Assembly (NCBI RefSeq): GCF_000801105.2
Contig: NC_079512.1
Coordinates: 33,373,848-33,437,847, forward strand
Direction: 5' to 3'
DNA from: Raphanus sativus
Lineage: Eukaryota; Streptophyta; Magnoliopsida; Brassicales; Brassicaceae
DNA: 64,000 nt
Shown here in pieces: positions 13,890 to 27,400 of the stretch (positions within the stretch are counted from its first letter, which is position 1; every line of letters starts with the position of its first letter). The translations under genes were made by a program, and so were the position numbers. Under the pieces are notes generated by a model, which saw only the letters and a list, made by a program, of their open reading frames with translations, searched no databases and was not told the DNA's origin.

Positions 13890-16800
13890 ATGTCGGAACC
13901 AGCTTCTGTTCAGTTGGATATCAAAGACAACCATGTATTTATCCCTAACCCTCCTTACATACATAGCTTCATATATTTTGTCAATACTGTATATGAATAT
14001 TGCAAATGCAGGTGGTGCTGAAAAATGGTATAGTCGAAGTGACCATATCAAAACCAGATGGTTTTGTCACTGGAATCTCTTACCATGGTGTCAACAATCT
14101 ACTAGAAAGTCACAATGAAGACTATGACCGAGGGTATCGTAGAAACTGTAGATACACTATATATATACATGGATGAATTTTATTACTAGTCATATGGTAT
14201 GTTTTGACCAAACTCAGGTACTGGGACCTTGTTTGGAGCGAGTATGGAACGCCTGGAACCACAGGGAACTCCGAGCGGTATGTATGCATCGACCAAGCAT
14301 ACAGTAGTTCTATATATAAATGTTTATTTACATGCATTGTCATAAATGTGGTCGAGGCAGGATCAAAGGCACAAGTTTTGAAGTAGTAGTGGAAAATGAG
14401 GAACTGGTAGAGATTTCCTTCACAAGGAAATGGGATTCTTCTCTCCAAGACCATATTGCTCCCATTAATGTCGACAAGAGGTATCTCATATATACACATA
14501 GAGATAAATATATGTGTGATAGTGATATATGTATTTTTTTTTTTTTTGTAACGACAGTAATAGAGAATTGATTTGGATTTGTATACTTAGGTTCATAATG
14601 CGTAAAGATATAAGTGGATTCTACTCATACGGAATATTCGAGCATCTAGCTGAATGGCCAGCTTTTAACTTGCCTCAGACAAGGATTGTTTACAAGCTTC
14701 GTAAAGACAAGTAAGTAAAGTAACTAATGTTTCAAAAAATCAACTTGAAGGTGATATTAGTGAACTTATAAGTATTGTTACATGTCAGGTTTCGATATAT
14801 GGCAGTTGCTGATAACAGGCAGAGGAGAATGCCTCTTCCAGAAGATAGATTGGGTAAGAGAGGAAGACCTTTGGCTTATCCTGAAGCTGTTCTTCTTGTT
14901 CATCCTGTTGAGGAAGAGTTCAAAGGAGAGGTTGATGACAAGTATGAGTATTCATGTGAGAACCAAGATCTTAAAGTGCATGGATGGATCTCCCATAACC
15001 TTGATTTGGGTTGCTGGCAGATCATTCCTAGCAATGAGTTTAGATCAGGTGGCTTGTTGAAACAGAACCTTACTTCTCACGTTGGTCCAATCAGTCTCGC
15101 TGTATGTCTTTCTTCCTCCTGAAAAAAAATGTTGGAACCAATGGGTTCTTACTTAGCCATTTGAAACACAAATGATTATTGTTCATACACAGATGTTTAT
15201 AAGTGCTCACTATGCGGGTGAGGACATGGTGATGAAGGTAAAAGCAGGGGAGTCATGGAAGAAAGTGTTTGGTCCTGTTTTTACTTACCTCAATTGTTTG
15301 CCTGACCAAACATCTGATCCTCTATCGCTATGGCAAGACGCTAAAAACCAGGTCTATTCATCAACTTTGGTGCATATAAAACTTATATGAAGAGATGAAA
15401 CCTAACCTTAAAGGAAATGGTGTTTAATTAGATGTTAATTGAAGTCCAAAGCTGGCCTTACAGCTTCCCTGCTTCAGAAGACTTTGCATTGCCTGACAAG
15501 CGTGGTTGCATCAGCGGTAGATTACTAGTACGAGACAAGTAAGCACTCACATTCCATAATCACCACATCATTTTCTCTCCATAATCACTCTACTTATGTG
15601 TTTTAATTTCCTTCAGGTTGCTTAGTGATGAACTTTTACCAGCAAATGGAGCTTTCATAGGTTTGGCTCCACCAGGAGAGGTTGGATCTTGGCAAACAGA
15701 ATCTAAGGTGAGCCTGGAAATAGTATTTTGCACCATCTAAGTATAATATCTATTCAAGCTATGAACTTATGGTTAAATCAATTTTTCTTATATATAGGGA
15801 TATCAGTTCTGGACAGAAGCAGATGCAGATGGTTATTTCACCATAAATAATATCCTAGAAGGTGAATACAATCTCAATGCTTATGTGACAGGATGGATTG
15901 GAGACTATCAATACGAACAACTGGTTACCATTACTGCAGGTTAACTTTTTTTCTTCTTCTTAAAATAACATTGTAATCAAGATCATATATAGTACTCTGT
16001 GTCAAGAATTGAGACAATAGTCACACTCTGCACTTAAAACCAGGATGCAACATTGACGTAAGCAGTATCGTGTATGAACCGCCCCGAGATGGGCCAACTG
16101 TTTGGGAGATAGGAATCCCTGACCGGTCTGCAGCTGAGTTCTTTGTTCCAGACCCAAATCCCAAATACATCAATAAACTATATATTGGTCATCCTGACAG
16201 GTAAAACATGATCAAAGATGTCACAACTTTGGTGGCTTGATTAAAATACTAATTAACATAGTAAAGCTTACAGGTTCATTTTACAAAAAAAAAATGCATG
16301 CAATGTACAAAACAAGCACTAACAAAAAGTAGAAACCGAACTTTTTACACTTATGAAGGTTTAGGCAATACGGGCTATGGGAAAGATACACAGAACTATA
16401 TCCTAAGGAAGACTTGGTGTTCACCATTGGCGTCAGTGATTACAAAAAAGATTGGTTCTTTGCACACGTTACTAGGTAATGGTACATTTTGAACCATTTC
16501 ACATATATATTCTTTAAATGAGTAAAAACAAAGAGGAAAATATACTTAACATATATTTTTTGTTGTAATATCTTACAGGAAAACAGGAGATGACACATAT
16601 GAAAAAACGACATGGCAAATCAAATTCAAGCTCGAGAAGGTGCAGGAAAACAGCACATACAAACTTAGGATCGCACTAGCAACCGCAAATGTAGCGGAAT
16701 TACAGCTGAGGATGAACGAGGATGAGAGTGAAAAGAGTTTGATTTTCACAACTGGCGTAATAGGACACGACAACACGATCGCAAGGCATGGGATACATGG

Positions 16801-16963
16801 ACTCTATAGACTTTATAATGTGGATGTACCAAGTGAGAAGCTTGTAGAAGGAGACAACACTTTGTTCTTGACACAAGCCATGACCACCATTGGAGCTTTT
16901 AATGGTCTCATGTATGACTATATCCGCCTTGAAGAGCCTTGTTTAGCTTCGAACTTTCACTAA
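13890..16963 (+). CDS. Rhamnogalacturonate lyase family protein
   Basis: Polysaccharide lyase family 4: cleaves the rhamnose-galacturonate backbone of pectic rhamnogalacturonan I by beta-elimination, acting in the cell wall. Thirteen exons: 13890-13934, 14012-14133, 14218-14277, 14361-14480, 14591-14710, 14789-15101, 15193-15351, 15432-15538, 15617-15707, 15798-15939, 16044-16200, 16365-16475, 16579-16963. They total 1932 nt, or 643 residues, a normal family length. In order: the N-terminal catalytic beta-sandwich, a fibronectin-III-like domain (around the segment GYQFWTEADADGYFTI), and a C-terminal CBM-like jelly roll. The start MSEPASVQLDIKDNH has no obvious signal peptide, so the route to the wall is unclear; some family members look the same. 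The Arabidopsis counterpart by position is At4g24430. Confidence 0.92.
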
Positions 16964-16979
16964 ATTGTGCTTTTGTGTG

Positions 16980-17084
16980 TTTATTTAAGCATGGGTGTTT
17001 GTAATGGATTTCATAAGTAACGTCTTTTTTTGTTTGAAACACTCATAGGTAATGTCTAATGGGTTTATTTAAGCATGGGTGTTT
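16980..17084 (+). repeat. Short direct repeat in the lyase 3' UTR
   Basis: The phrase gtttatttaagcatgggtg occurs at about 16980 and again at about 17063, with related flanks (taagtaacgtct / ataggtaatgtct). This suggests a local duplication of roughly 83 bp just after the stop codon. Confidence 0.7.
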
Positions 17085-17500
17085 ATAACTAAATTCAATA
17101 TCTAAACCAAATCTGACACGAAAATTTGAGTCCAAATTCAACCCAATTTTATAAAAATACATTAGTAGCATGGTAGTTTGAATACCATGTTTTATCCGAA
17201 TGTGGCCTGAATTAAATAGGTAAAATCCAAAAACCAAACTGGATAAATACATTTAATTTAATATATAGAATAAAAAACAAAAATTTTAAATAAGTAATTC
17301 AAATATTTAGTTATGTTATTTTTTTATCCGGATATACATTATCAAGTATATATTATGTTTATTAAAACCTTTACTTTTATGTGATTATGTGATTTTTTTT
17401 TTGATAAAATATTTGAACTGATCTAGAACCCAAAATCCTAAAGATCCAAAAGTCTAAAAAATTGAACCCATATGCAGATCGACCCGAATAAAAAGCACTA
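17085..17500. repeat. Possible transposon remnant
   Basis: AT-rich non-coding stretch with scattered words such as tatccgaatgtgg, tatccggatata and gatctagaacccaaaatcc. These resemble degenerate dispersed repeats common in Brassicaceae. No terminal structure is visible. Confidence 0.3.
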
Positions 17501-17516
17501 ATGTGCTCTGTATTGG

Positions 17517-17647
17517 CCTGTTGGGCCATATAATACTCCTTCATATTTTACTTTATTACAAACTTAAGGGTAAAACCGTCAAATATCGTGTCTGATCCAT
17601 CGCTGCCTATATATACAGTCGCCTGCAAAAGCTAGGGTATAAAAGCC
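17517..17647 (+). promoter_or_regulatory. Promoter region of TFIIA-gamma
   Basis: A TGGGCC element (site II type, TCP-bound in housekeeping genes) lies in 17520-17530. Two TATA-like boxes follow: ctatatataca near 17607 and gtataaaag near 17638. The next 250 bp are a CT-rich leader up to the start codon at 17906. Confidence 0.5.
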
Positions 17648-17905
17648 CCAAATCATTTCTCCACTCAAAGAGACAAAACTCCTTCGCAATCGACCAAACG
17701 GTAGTAGCTCCTGCATTCACCGTTCAATCTTATCTCCTTTTGTCTCCGGAGATCGGTAAACCATCTCCCTCTCTATCACTTCCCTCTCCCCTCTTGAAGT
17801 GTTAGATTCGTCAAACTCTTTTATTTCGTCGAAAACTGTTTCTCAGATTCTCGATTTGCTTGATTTTTTGAAGAGTTGAGTGATTGCTCGAATTTTCAGA
17901 TCGTT

Positions 17906-19022
17906 ATGGCGACGTTTGAGCTGTACAGGAGATCGACGATCGGGATGTGTTTGACGGAGACTTTGGACGAGATGGTTCAGAGCGGTACGCTGAGCCCTGA
18001 GCTTGCTATCCAAGTCCTTGTTCAGTTTGACAAGGTTTTGTTTTTTTTTAACTTGTGTTTGACTGATGATCTTGGAGCATTTTGGTTTGCTTCTTTGGAT
18101 TTTTCTGATATTTATAATGTGTCGTTGTAGTCCATGACTGAAGCTCTTGAGAGCCAAGTGAAGACCAAGGTGTCGATTAAGGTGAGCTTCTGTGTTGTTG
18201 CAATTTTAATCCTTTTTTTGTGAAATATTGAATCTTTAGTTTTTAACTAATCTTGCTTTGGACCCTATGCAATTTTTATATATCATGGAACAATGTTTTA
18301 GAGTAGAAATTTTAGGGTGTCTTTAACATTCGGGTTCAGTTAGTTTCTGATACCTCTAAAAGTGTCATACATTATGTCAACTGTTAAGTTTCTTTCAGTG
18401 GCAACTTGTTTTAAGCTGTATGTATGGGTTCAGTTACCTGCCTGATAATTAGGTGCTTACAGCCTTACATACATTGGTTATCTCAGGAAATACTGAAATT
18501 GTCATCAATTTCTATCAAGATTAGAGTTTTTTTAGATGTCATATATCAATAATTAGGTTGAAGCTAGCACATGTGTGATTTCTCAGAGCTAAAAAGTTCA
18601 ACTTGAGATTAAGCTGTGTGGATTCAGTTATCTGGCTTATAAGCAGGAGCTTACTTCTGTTACTACAAGACTTTAGATTTGTGTCAATTTATACAGATTA
18701 ATCACAAGTTTTTGTGCTAGTGTCTCTAATGCTTGACATTAATTTTCTTTCGTCATACTATCTGCTAACACTATTTTCATAGCCAAATGCTAAATGCTGC
18801 ACTCAAGATAAGATAAAGCTTTGGCAGATGAAACAACCAGATATTTAATCTCGTTTCTTCTTTATTTGATTTCCTGTACAGGGGCACCTGCACACTTACA
18901 GGTTCTGTGACAACGTCTGGACCTTCATATTACAGGACGCGATGTTCAAGAATGACGACCGTCAAGAGAATGTGAGTCGAGTGAAGATAGTGGCATGTGA
19001 CTCTAAGCTACTCACACAGTGA
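17906..19022 (+). CDS. TFIIA-S: Transcription initiation factor IIA gamma subunit
   Basis: Small subunit of TFIIA, which stabilises TBP on the TATA box in polymerase II initiation in the nucleus. Three exons (17906-18034, 18131-18181, 18882-19022) give 321 nt, or 106 residues, the usual size. The protein runs MATFELYRRSTIGMCLTETL, a four-helix-bundle region, then the beta-barrel part with HTYRFCDNVWTFIL and the C-terminal VSRVKIVACDSKLLTQ. The second intron is long (700 bp) and shows no coding content. The Arabidopsis counterpart is At4g24440. No defect is seen. Confidence 0.96.
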
Positions 19023-19937
19023 GATGTAAATTCTCAGCAGATAATATGCTCACTCCCTTTGTAATAGATTTTGAGTTTTGTTACTTCACTTAAACTCGGC
19101 ACTTGTTATATGTTGAGCTCCATTTGCAGCCATCAATTTAGCCTTTATGTAAATTCTCGGCCCAAAGACATATGGGGACAATGTTGCTATGAGACAGTTC
19201 TTAAGATCTTGAGATTTCGTTTATTTGATATATCAGCTCTGGACTTCCGAATTTCAACATACTGATATAGTAGATTTGTACAAAACTGTGTCTTAATGGA
19301 TTGACTGGTGTCAAAGTCATTGGTTACTCTCGCTTCTTGTTCACTCTCCGCTTTTTTTTTCTGTGTTTGGGAATGTGAGTTGTCATTTATACCTTTACAG
19401 ATGTGTTTTCACCAAAGCAGAAGAGAATATGATTCCTGTAAATTTCTTCCAGTGATTCCACGACTTTGAAGCATAGCGGTTAATGTCACTTTTTTTGTCT
19501 CCTTTGTTTTAAAGCCACACGGCATTTTTGGCATCTTTGTGTGGTCGTGTTAGTGCCAAGTGAATTGGATCCTTCGGTTTATAAAGGGAACATTGCTTCT
19601 CTCAAACTCTCCCTTATGGTGCCATCTGTGTTGCTGATACTGTTTACAAAATACTGTACTGATACTAGTTTGTGTATTTCTTAAGGAGCTCTGGAGATTT
19701 GTTACTTTTAACGCGTAAAAACAGCTCAACTTCGTGAAGAGAGGCCAACGTTAACAAAAGGTACACACATTAAAAAACTGGCTGGATTGTTAGTTTTACT
19801 TTTATGCTGCTTCAAGATAACATCACGATCGATAGTGGATTAATTTGAACTTCAATTTTCATTGCTATCTAAGATTATTCATAAGTTTTCCATGTCGTTG
19901 AGGTTCACTTGTTACCTTTTTTTAATGAATAGCTGCC
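19023..19937. other. Intergenic, with probable 5' UTR intron of GWD2
   Basis: Holds the 3' UTR of TFIIA-gamma and the promoter and leader of GWD2. A plausible leader intron runs from the donor at 19761 (aaaag|gtacac) to the acceptor at 19932 (gaatag), just before the start context gccATGGcg. The open frame at 19071-19265 is not supported as a gene. Confidence 0.45.
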
Positions 19938-22900
19938 ATGGCGACCTCTAAGTCCAATAGTTTCCAGCTAATCGAGGGAATGGAGCTTCAGGTCTGTTCT
20001 TTCCTCTGTCCTCATGGAATTTACAATATCATATTTTGGACTTAACCTTCTTGTTCATTCAGACCACTGTCACTGGATTGCCAAATGGGAACAGTGTAAG
20101 AGCTGAGTTTCACCTCAAGAACTGCACTCGCACATGGATTCTTCATTGGGGTTGTATTTACCAAGGAAATAAGTGAGTGATGATCTTTAAGATAAAGACA
20201 TAATACTTCAAATATCTCCATGTTTTTGACTTTTGTTTATCTGTAGCAACTGGTTTGTCCCATCAGAACATTCCACGAAGCAAGGTGCATTGCAGACTCC
20301 CTTCGTGAAGGTCTGCATAACCTTTTTGTTTCCTTTTTATCAATAAGATTTTAAGCTTTTCTGAAAAGTGTTTACTACACAATTGCAGAGTGGGAACGAT
20401 TATGTAGTGATCCTTGAGCTGCGTGATCCAAAAGTACGTGCAGTTGAATTTGTTTTAAAAGATGGCAACCGTAACAGATGGTACGTGTTTTGTTTCTTTC
20501 CTTTATCTGAGTTATGCTTGTGAGGGTATGAACATAGAACCTGACCGACTGCTAATGGTATTTTCAGGTTGAAGCAGCATACTGGAAACTTCCGTGTTGA
20601 GATTCCGTGGAACGAACTGCATGCTCATCATCGAATACCGAAGCATCTGATAGAAAGAAGAGCATATACGATATGGGACCGGAAAGGCCGGCCTCAAAAC
20701 TCTGCACGTGAACAACAGGTGAAACTAGTCCCATCTAGTATCCATTACTGATCTGCTTATTACTTATCTTTGTGTTCTTTGAGTTATGACAAACAGTGCT
20801 GTCTCTCTTTTCTTGCATGTGTTTTTTAGATGGACTATGAAAATGCCCTAAGAGAGCTTCAAGCCGACCTGGCTAGAGGAATATCTATAGACAATCTTCA
20901 GGCTAACTCTTCAATACCAGTTGAGAAAGCAGTTATCAGTGAGCCAAAACAAACAATGAACTTGCATCAACCATCACATCGCCGGAAGCATGATGTTCAA
21001 AAATGGTTACAGAAGTATGCGGAACCAATCACTAAAAATGCAAAAGTGAATAGTTCAGCCCTTGCAGATCTCTTGAAGAAATCTGTAGGCGAAGAAGATG
21101 TAGTTTTACAGAAAAGCTTCCATGTCAGAAATTACGAAATTGCGGTTCGGAATACAACTATTTCATACAGTCTTTTTCATTACTGATTGTTTTCTGTAAC
21201 TTCTAGATTATTCATGGGATGTGTTTTTGTTTATTAGGTCCTCCAGAAAAATGTTAACGGTGATTGTCGCTTATATGTTGCCACAAACATGGCAGGTCCA
21301 ACAGTACTTCACTGGGGAGTCGCAAAGTCTTCTCCAGGAGAGTGGTTGGTAAGATGTTCTTGCATCTTTATAAATTTCCTTAATCACAATCTTCTCAGTA
21401 AGACTCATTTTACAACTCTATACAGACTCCACCACCTGATGTGTTGCCTGAGAAGTCAAAAATTGTTCACGGAGCATGCCAAACATATTTTATCGATATG
21501 TCGAGTAGAGAACACACGTATCAGGTGAAAGCTTATGTATTTCTATCCTAAGATATCTTTATCTACTAACACCTTTCATCTTTCTTTGCATTGTAAAAGC
21601 TTATTGATATTAATTTCAAACGAAGCGGCTTTGTTGGTATCCAATTTGTGATATGGTCTGGAAGCTACTGGGTAAACAATAATGGAGCTAACTTCGCAGT
21701 AAACCTGAAATCATTATACAGTAACAGTGGCAAGGTCAGTTTAGTGTTGTGTTTATCTTACCATCAGTGGAATGATAGTGTTGGGATGCTCTTTGTCAAA
21801 ATATTTCAATTTTAAACATGATTATCCTCCTCAGCTTGGCGTGGATGGAAAATATATTCTCAAATGGTTACTTGATGAAATAGCGGAGCGAGAGAAAGAG
21901 GCGGAGAGATCATTGATGCACAGGTGAGTCAGGGTATCTTAATGGAGTAGTTCAATGTCAGTGAAGTTACTTATAAGCATAGCTTGGCAGGTTCAACATC
22001 GCAACAGAGTTGACTGAGCGTTGTAAAGATGAAGGAGAAGGTGGATGTATTGGTATAATGGTATGGATGAAATTCATGGCCACTAGGCATCTCACCTGGA
22101 ACAAGAACTACAACGTGAAACCTCGGTAGAGTTTCATTTGCTACTTTTATTTGACTCCTTTTTCTTTCATCTTTTGATTAGTTTTTTTTGTGCCTTACCT
22201 CTTTTTTTCCGCAGGGAAATTAGTGAAGCACTAGAAAAATTCACCAATTTGATGGAGAAAATATATCTGCAGCAACCGTATCAGAGAGAAATTGTGAGAC
22301 TAACTATGGCACTTGTGGGTCGTGGAGGTCAAGGTGATGTTGGTCAGAGAATCCGTGATGAAATCCTTGTGGTTCAGGTACATGGTTCAAAATTTTATGG
22401 AGCTAAACCTTTCTCCTTATCCTGTTATGGTATATTATTTGTACTCACTTCGAGTTAACCCTTTCTTCTATTGATTATCTTTTGTTAGAGAAATAATCAC
22501 TGCAAATCCGGCATGATGGAAGAGTGGCACCAAAAGTTGCACAACAACAGTAGTGCAGATGATGTGATCATTTGCGAGGTACACATAACTATCTATACTT
22601 GCATCAAAGATTGGTAAAGTTCAAGAAGTTTAGTTTGTTTCTGTTGTAGATATCAGCCTCTTTTAGATTATATACCTGGAGGAGTTTCTGATGGTTTGTT
22701 GTATTCTTCTGCCATAGGCTCTCTTAAACTATGTGAGATCTGACTTTAGGATCGATTCCTACTGGAAAACGCTAAAGGCCAACGGTATCACTAAAGAAAG
22801 GCTTGCAAGTTATGACCGCCCCATTGTATCAGAGCCTCGTTTCAAAAGTGATGCTAAAGAAGGACTCATCCGTGACCTTACAATGTACTTGAAAACACTC

Positions 22901-25900
22901 AAGGTATATATACCAAAATCTCATCTTTATTTTCTGCTACAGCTGGCAGTCTTCTTTCTTTTCCTGATACATAGAAGAAGCTTCAGGAGAACACTGTAAC
23001 GTATAACTAGCGATAGATAAACCCAATACTGTTATGGATATATGAGTCTCTATTAGATTATGATTGCTTTGAAATTTATATTCTCAACTAAACAAAATAT
23101 TTGTACCTGCCATTGTAGGCAGTTCATTCAGGTGCAGACCTTGAGTCTGCTATTGATACGTTCCTTTCTCCATCCAAGGTAATCATTTCATGTTTTGAAA
23201 CCTTCACTTTAATGTCCTGGGACATGTATCGTCGCTTTTTCAAGAGCTCATTCTTTCATTTTCTCTTCCAGGGTCAAAATGTCTTTGCTCTCAATGGTTT
23301 ATCACCGAAGTTGCAGGCACACTTTCTTCATAGCCCTATTATCATTTCAATACAGATATTTTCACTGTTTTAATCACACTGAAGACTTGTTAAATGACAT
23401 TTGTATTGTTTGGTAGGATCTACTGAGTTCAGTTAAGAGGCTTGTTCGCGAAGAGAATGCTGCGCTCCTTATAGAGGTTGGAGTAGCACATCTTCTTTCT
23501 ATAGCTTAGTGTTGGACCATATATGTTTATGCTTGATTTTAAACAAAAAAAAAACTTAATTCTGCAGAAGTTAGTTGATGCTCGCATTGAGCTTCACCCT
23601 GCATTAAGAGCACCTCGTACACGAGCAAAAGATTTACTATTTTTGGACATTGCATTGGAGTCATGTTTTAGAACAGCAATGGAAAAGAGACTCATCTCTT
23701 TAAACTTCAGTAGCCCGCCGGTATCTTTCTCTCTGTAGTTTGAAAATCTTAGTCTTTACATCGAAGAGTGGGGACATGAATTGATATGCTTTTCTCACTG
23801 CCTGAGAACAGGAAGTTTTATTTGTTATCTGCGTAATGCTTGAGAATCTGTGCTTATCTACATTCAACAATGAAGAGGTTATCTGCTGTACAAAGGCATG
23901 TTGTTGTGTTTCTGTACTTTCGCCTCACTTCTTTGATTGTCGGTATACTTATATGCATATTTTTCGTGCTTCTCTTTCGCGTTTCAGGATTGGTACCGTG
24001 TCAGTGAGACTTACAAAGCTCATGATATTGAGTGGGCATTGCAAACAAAAGCAGTACTTGACCGTTTACAATTAGTACTTGCTGATAGATGCCAGCATTA
24101 TTTTAGATTAATACAGCCTAGTGCAAATTATCTTGGTCAGATGCTACGAGTTGACAAGCATGGGGTATTTTGAAACTAAACACGTGCTTCTTGTTTGTGA
24201 AACAAGTTTGAAACTTGAAGGTTTTATTGATTTTGGTTTCTTTCTCTCTTTCAGATTGATGTTTTCACTGAAGAGGTTATAAGAGCAGGTCCAGGAGCTG
24301 TTCTATCAACTGTTGTTAACAGATTTGATCCTTGTCTCAGGAAAATCGCAAACTTAGGCTGGTAAGATATGTTTTACTGTGAATTTGAGCTAAAACATCA
24401 GATTATAGATAGATTACTGAAACATTTATTGTTTTCTTTTTTGCTCTACTGGTTGAGCAGTTGGCAGGTTATCAGCTCGGCTGATGCATATGGATTTTTG
24501 GTGTGTGTGAATGAGTTAATCTCAGTTCAGAGTAAAGTGTACTCAAAGCCAACTGTAGTTATTGCAAGTAAAGTCACAGGAGACGAGGAGATCCCTGATG
24601 GTGTTGTTGCTGTACTGACTCCTAGTATGATTGATGTCTTGTCTCATGTATCTATCAGAGCAAGAAACAGCAAGGCACGTACTATTGTCTGCTTACAATA
24701 TATATATCATCAAGACAAATTATAAACCTACATTTTATTGGAGATATCAAACTAAGTGTTTGTCTGATGCAGATATGCTTTGCTACATGCTTCGATCAGA
24801 ATGTTCTCAGGAATCTGAAGTCGAAAGAAGGGAGAGAAATATCTATTCATATAAATTCTACTGGTTTAGTTATCAGGTAATATGTTGTCACTGTTCTTTA
24901 TGTTAAGACAATGGTTTTATTATACCTCGGAAGTTATATAATCACTTGCAGTGGTGGCAACAACTCCGATGGTCATGTTCGTCATATCTATATCTCTTCT
25001 GTTTCACGGGGAGTGATCTCAAAGAGGAGGAAGTTCTGTAGCAACTATGTAATTTCATCTAAGGAGTTCACTTCCGAAATGGTAAGTCAAGATCAGGTTA
25101 ATGAAGATATCATTTTTGAGAGTTTTTGTTTTTCTAAAATAGATAGTACTATTTGAGTTTTCATTTCACTGAGATTCTTAGGTTGGTTCAAAATCATGCA
25201 ACATCAAATTTCTACGAGAAAGAGTTCCATCATGGATCAAGATACCTACCTCAGTCGCACTTCCGTTTGGAACATTTGAGTGTGCACTTTCAGATGATAC
25301 CAATAAGGTATAGTTAAAAAACGTAGTATGTGATCAAAGATACAACTCATCCTCTTTGAGTTTCTTATATATATTTTTTGGTGGATCCATCGCTTTTCAG
25401 GATGTAGCATACAAGATCTCTGCCCTTAAAGTTTCTCTTAACAGGGGAGACATGTCAAAGCTCAAAGCGATTCAAGAAGCTGTTTTACAAATGAGTGCAC
25501 CAATGGCTCTGGTAAATCTAAGCATATATAATTGTTTTTCTTGTCATCCTCTGTTCATGCTTTCTATATGCATCACATATTGGGGTTTATGAACGCTTTG
25601 GTAGAGAAATGAACTGATTCACAAACTGAGAAGTGAAAGAATGTCGTATCATGGAGATGAATCAAGCTGGAACAGATCGTGGATGGCAATCAAGAAGGTT
25701 AATAATCTATTTTGAAGGGGTTTGTTGTGTGTTATGAAAATAACCAAGCACTTCCCTGATCTTGTGAACACCAACATATAGGTCTGGGCCTCAAAGTGGA
25801 ACGAAAGAGCTTATGTCAGTTGCAAGAAAACCAGAGTTGATCATGATGCCGTCTGCATGGCAGTCCTTGTTCAAGAAGTCATATGTGGTGACTATGCTTT

Positions 25901-26603
25901 CGTCATTCACACAAACAATCCTGTCACTGGTGATCCTTCAGAAATATACACAGAGGTAAAACTGAGAGACCTTGCTTCGTTTTATGTGCTGGTCTTGAGT
26001 AAATATCCAATAATCAAGAACTTGCGTCTCTCAGATTGTGAAGGGTTTGGGAGAAACGTTAGTTGGAGGATATCCAGGACGAGCAATGAGCTTCATCACC
26101 AAGAAAACAAACCTCAAGTCACCAACCGTGAGAAACAAGAAACATATAATATTTGCCAGTCAACTCCATTTATATAGAACTGATATATATACCTTTTCTT
26201 GGCCGTGCAGGTGATCACTTACCCAAGTAAGAGGATAGGTCTGTATTCTAAACCATCAGTCATATTCCGATCAGATTCAAACAACGAAGATCTTGAGGGA
26301 TACGCAGGCGCTGGACTTTATGACAGGTTCGATTGTGTGTTCCTCTCTGTTTGTCTTTTTAAAGCAATAAGCTCCAAAAACGGTTATTGGAAGTGCAGTG
26401 TGATAATGGATGAAGCGGAGGAAGTAGTGGTGGATTACTCAAGGGAGCAGTTAGTAGTGGACAAAGCATTTCAAGTGCGTCTCTTCTCAGCCATTTCAGA
26501 AGCTGGGAATGTCATTGAGACACTCTATGGTTGTCCTCAGGACATTGAAGGCGTCGTCAAAGGTGGCATTATTTACGTCGTCCAAGCTAGACCTCAACTC
26601 TAA
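19938..26603 (+). CDS. GWD2: Alpha-glucan water dikinase 2 (cytosolic type)
   Basis: Transfers the beta-phosphate of ATP to glucosyl units of alpha-glucan through a phosphohistidine intermediate. I placed 31 exons totalling 3837 nt, or 1278 residues, matching the length I recall for Arabidopsis GWD2 (At4g24450). The start MATSKSNSFQLIEGMELQ has no plastid transit peptide, unlike GWD1, in line with the reported extraplastidial location. In order: N-terminal CBM45-type starch-binding repeats (for example WILHWG about residue 42 and VLHWGVAKSS, exon 7), a long middle region, the phosphohistidine domain with LSHVSIRARNSK (catalytic His near 24645, exon 22), and the C-terminal nucleotide-binding domain with SVIFRSDSNNEDLEGYAGAG (exon 30), ending VVQARPQL. 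All exons are open. Introns 16, 19 and 22 have GC donors. Confidence 0.95.
23317..24772 (+). other. Three GC-AG introns of GWD2
   Basis: Introns 23317-23416 (CAG|GCACAC), 23896-23987 (AAG|GCATGT) and 24675-24772 (AAG|GCACGT) start with GC, not GT. In each case only the GC boundary keeps the reading frame and joins conserved family sequence: LSPKLQ/DLLSS, CCTK/DWYRV and ARNSK/ICFAT. No GT nearby gives an in-frame join. Confidence 0.85.
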
Positions 26604-27400
26604 GCTTCTCTCTACCGCTAAGACTTGCACCTTATATATATGAAACGTGCACCATATGAAAGTTAAGTTTGTAATCAAAATAATATCAAGCTGCATTATA
26701 CTGCGAATGAAACCAGAAAAACTAAGGATCTAAACTTGCAAGTCAAGTAAGTAATTTACCTAAAACAACGGTTTATTCGCGGTAGTATTTTATGATTGAT
26801 CCCACAAAAAGACATCGCAAAGGAAGGCTTATGATTACCGCAAAGTTGAAAAAGTTGAATGGACTGGTCCTGATCAATAGACCTCTGTTAAGATAGTGCA
26901 GAAGGATAAAAATGGAGGTGCCACAACAGTTTGAAGTTTGAGAAGAGGTGAAAAGTGAATCTAAATTATAATTGGAAAGGAGTTTATCAAGCTCCATAGA
27001 AATTTAAAACAAGCACCATTAGAGAGATAAGAGGGTCTCCAAACAATAACTCCAACAAACATAGAAGGAAGAGAGCATTTGGACTGTAACCAAATATATC
27101 GTAGAGCTGCAGCTGACTATTGCTTATAAGCAAGATGAGCAATTCTTACTTTAAATCCTTCACAAGAACCTGAAGATAAGCTAAACCAAAAAAATGTCCT
27201 GGGCTATCTAGCCAAACTAATTCAAACCACAAATGCAAAAATCACTCTGTTTAAAAAAAAAAATACTCTGTTTCATAATGTAGATGGAGTGACGAAACGC
27301 TGTCGTACTAAAACTTGGTCTAATACGACATCGTATGAGGGAGGACACGAAACGCTGCGTTGGTATTCATTCATTCAGTTAGGCTAAGAAAGTCGCGCGA
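26604..27400. other. Intergenic between GWD2 and CLT2
   Basis: No gene seen. Near the downstream gene, the motif acgaaacgctg occurs twice (27292 and 27347), a possible promoter element of CLT2. No TATA box is obvious. Confidence 0.5.

Noticed and set aside
17843..18157. Reverse-strand open frame of 104 codons over the start of TFIIA-gamma
   Set aside because: It is antisense to a well-supported gene, crosses its intron and has a low-complexity Lys/Arg/Gln composition with no domain.
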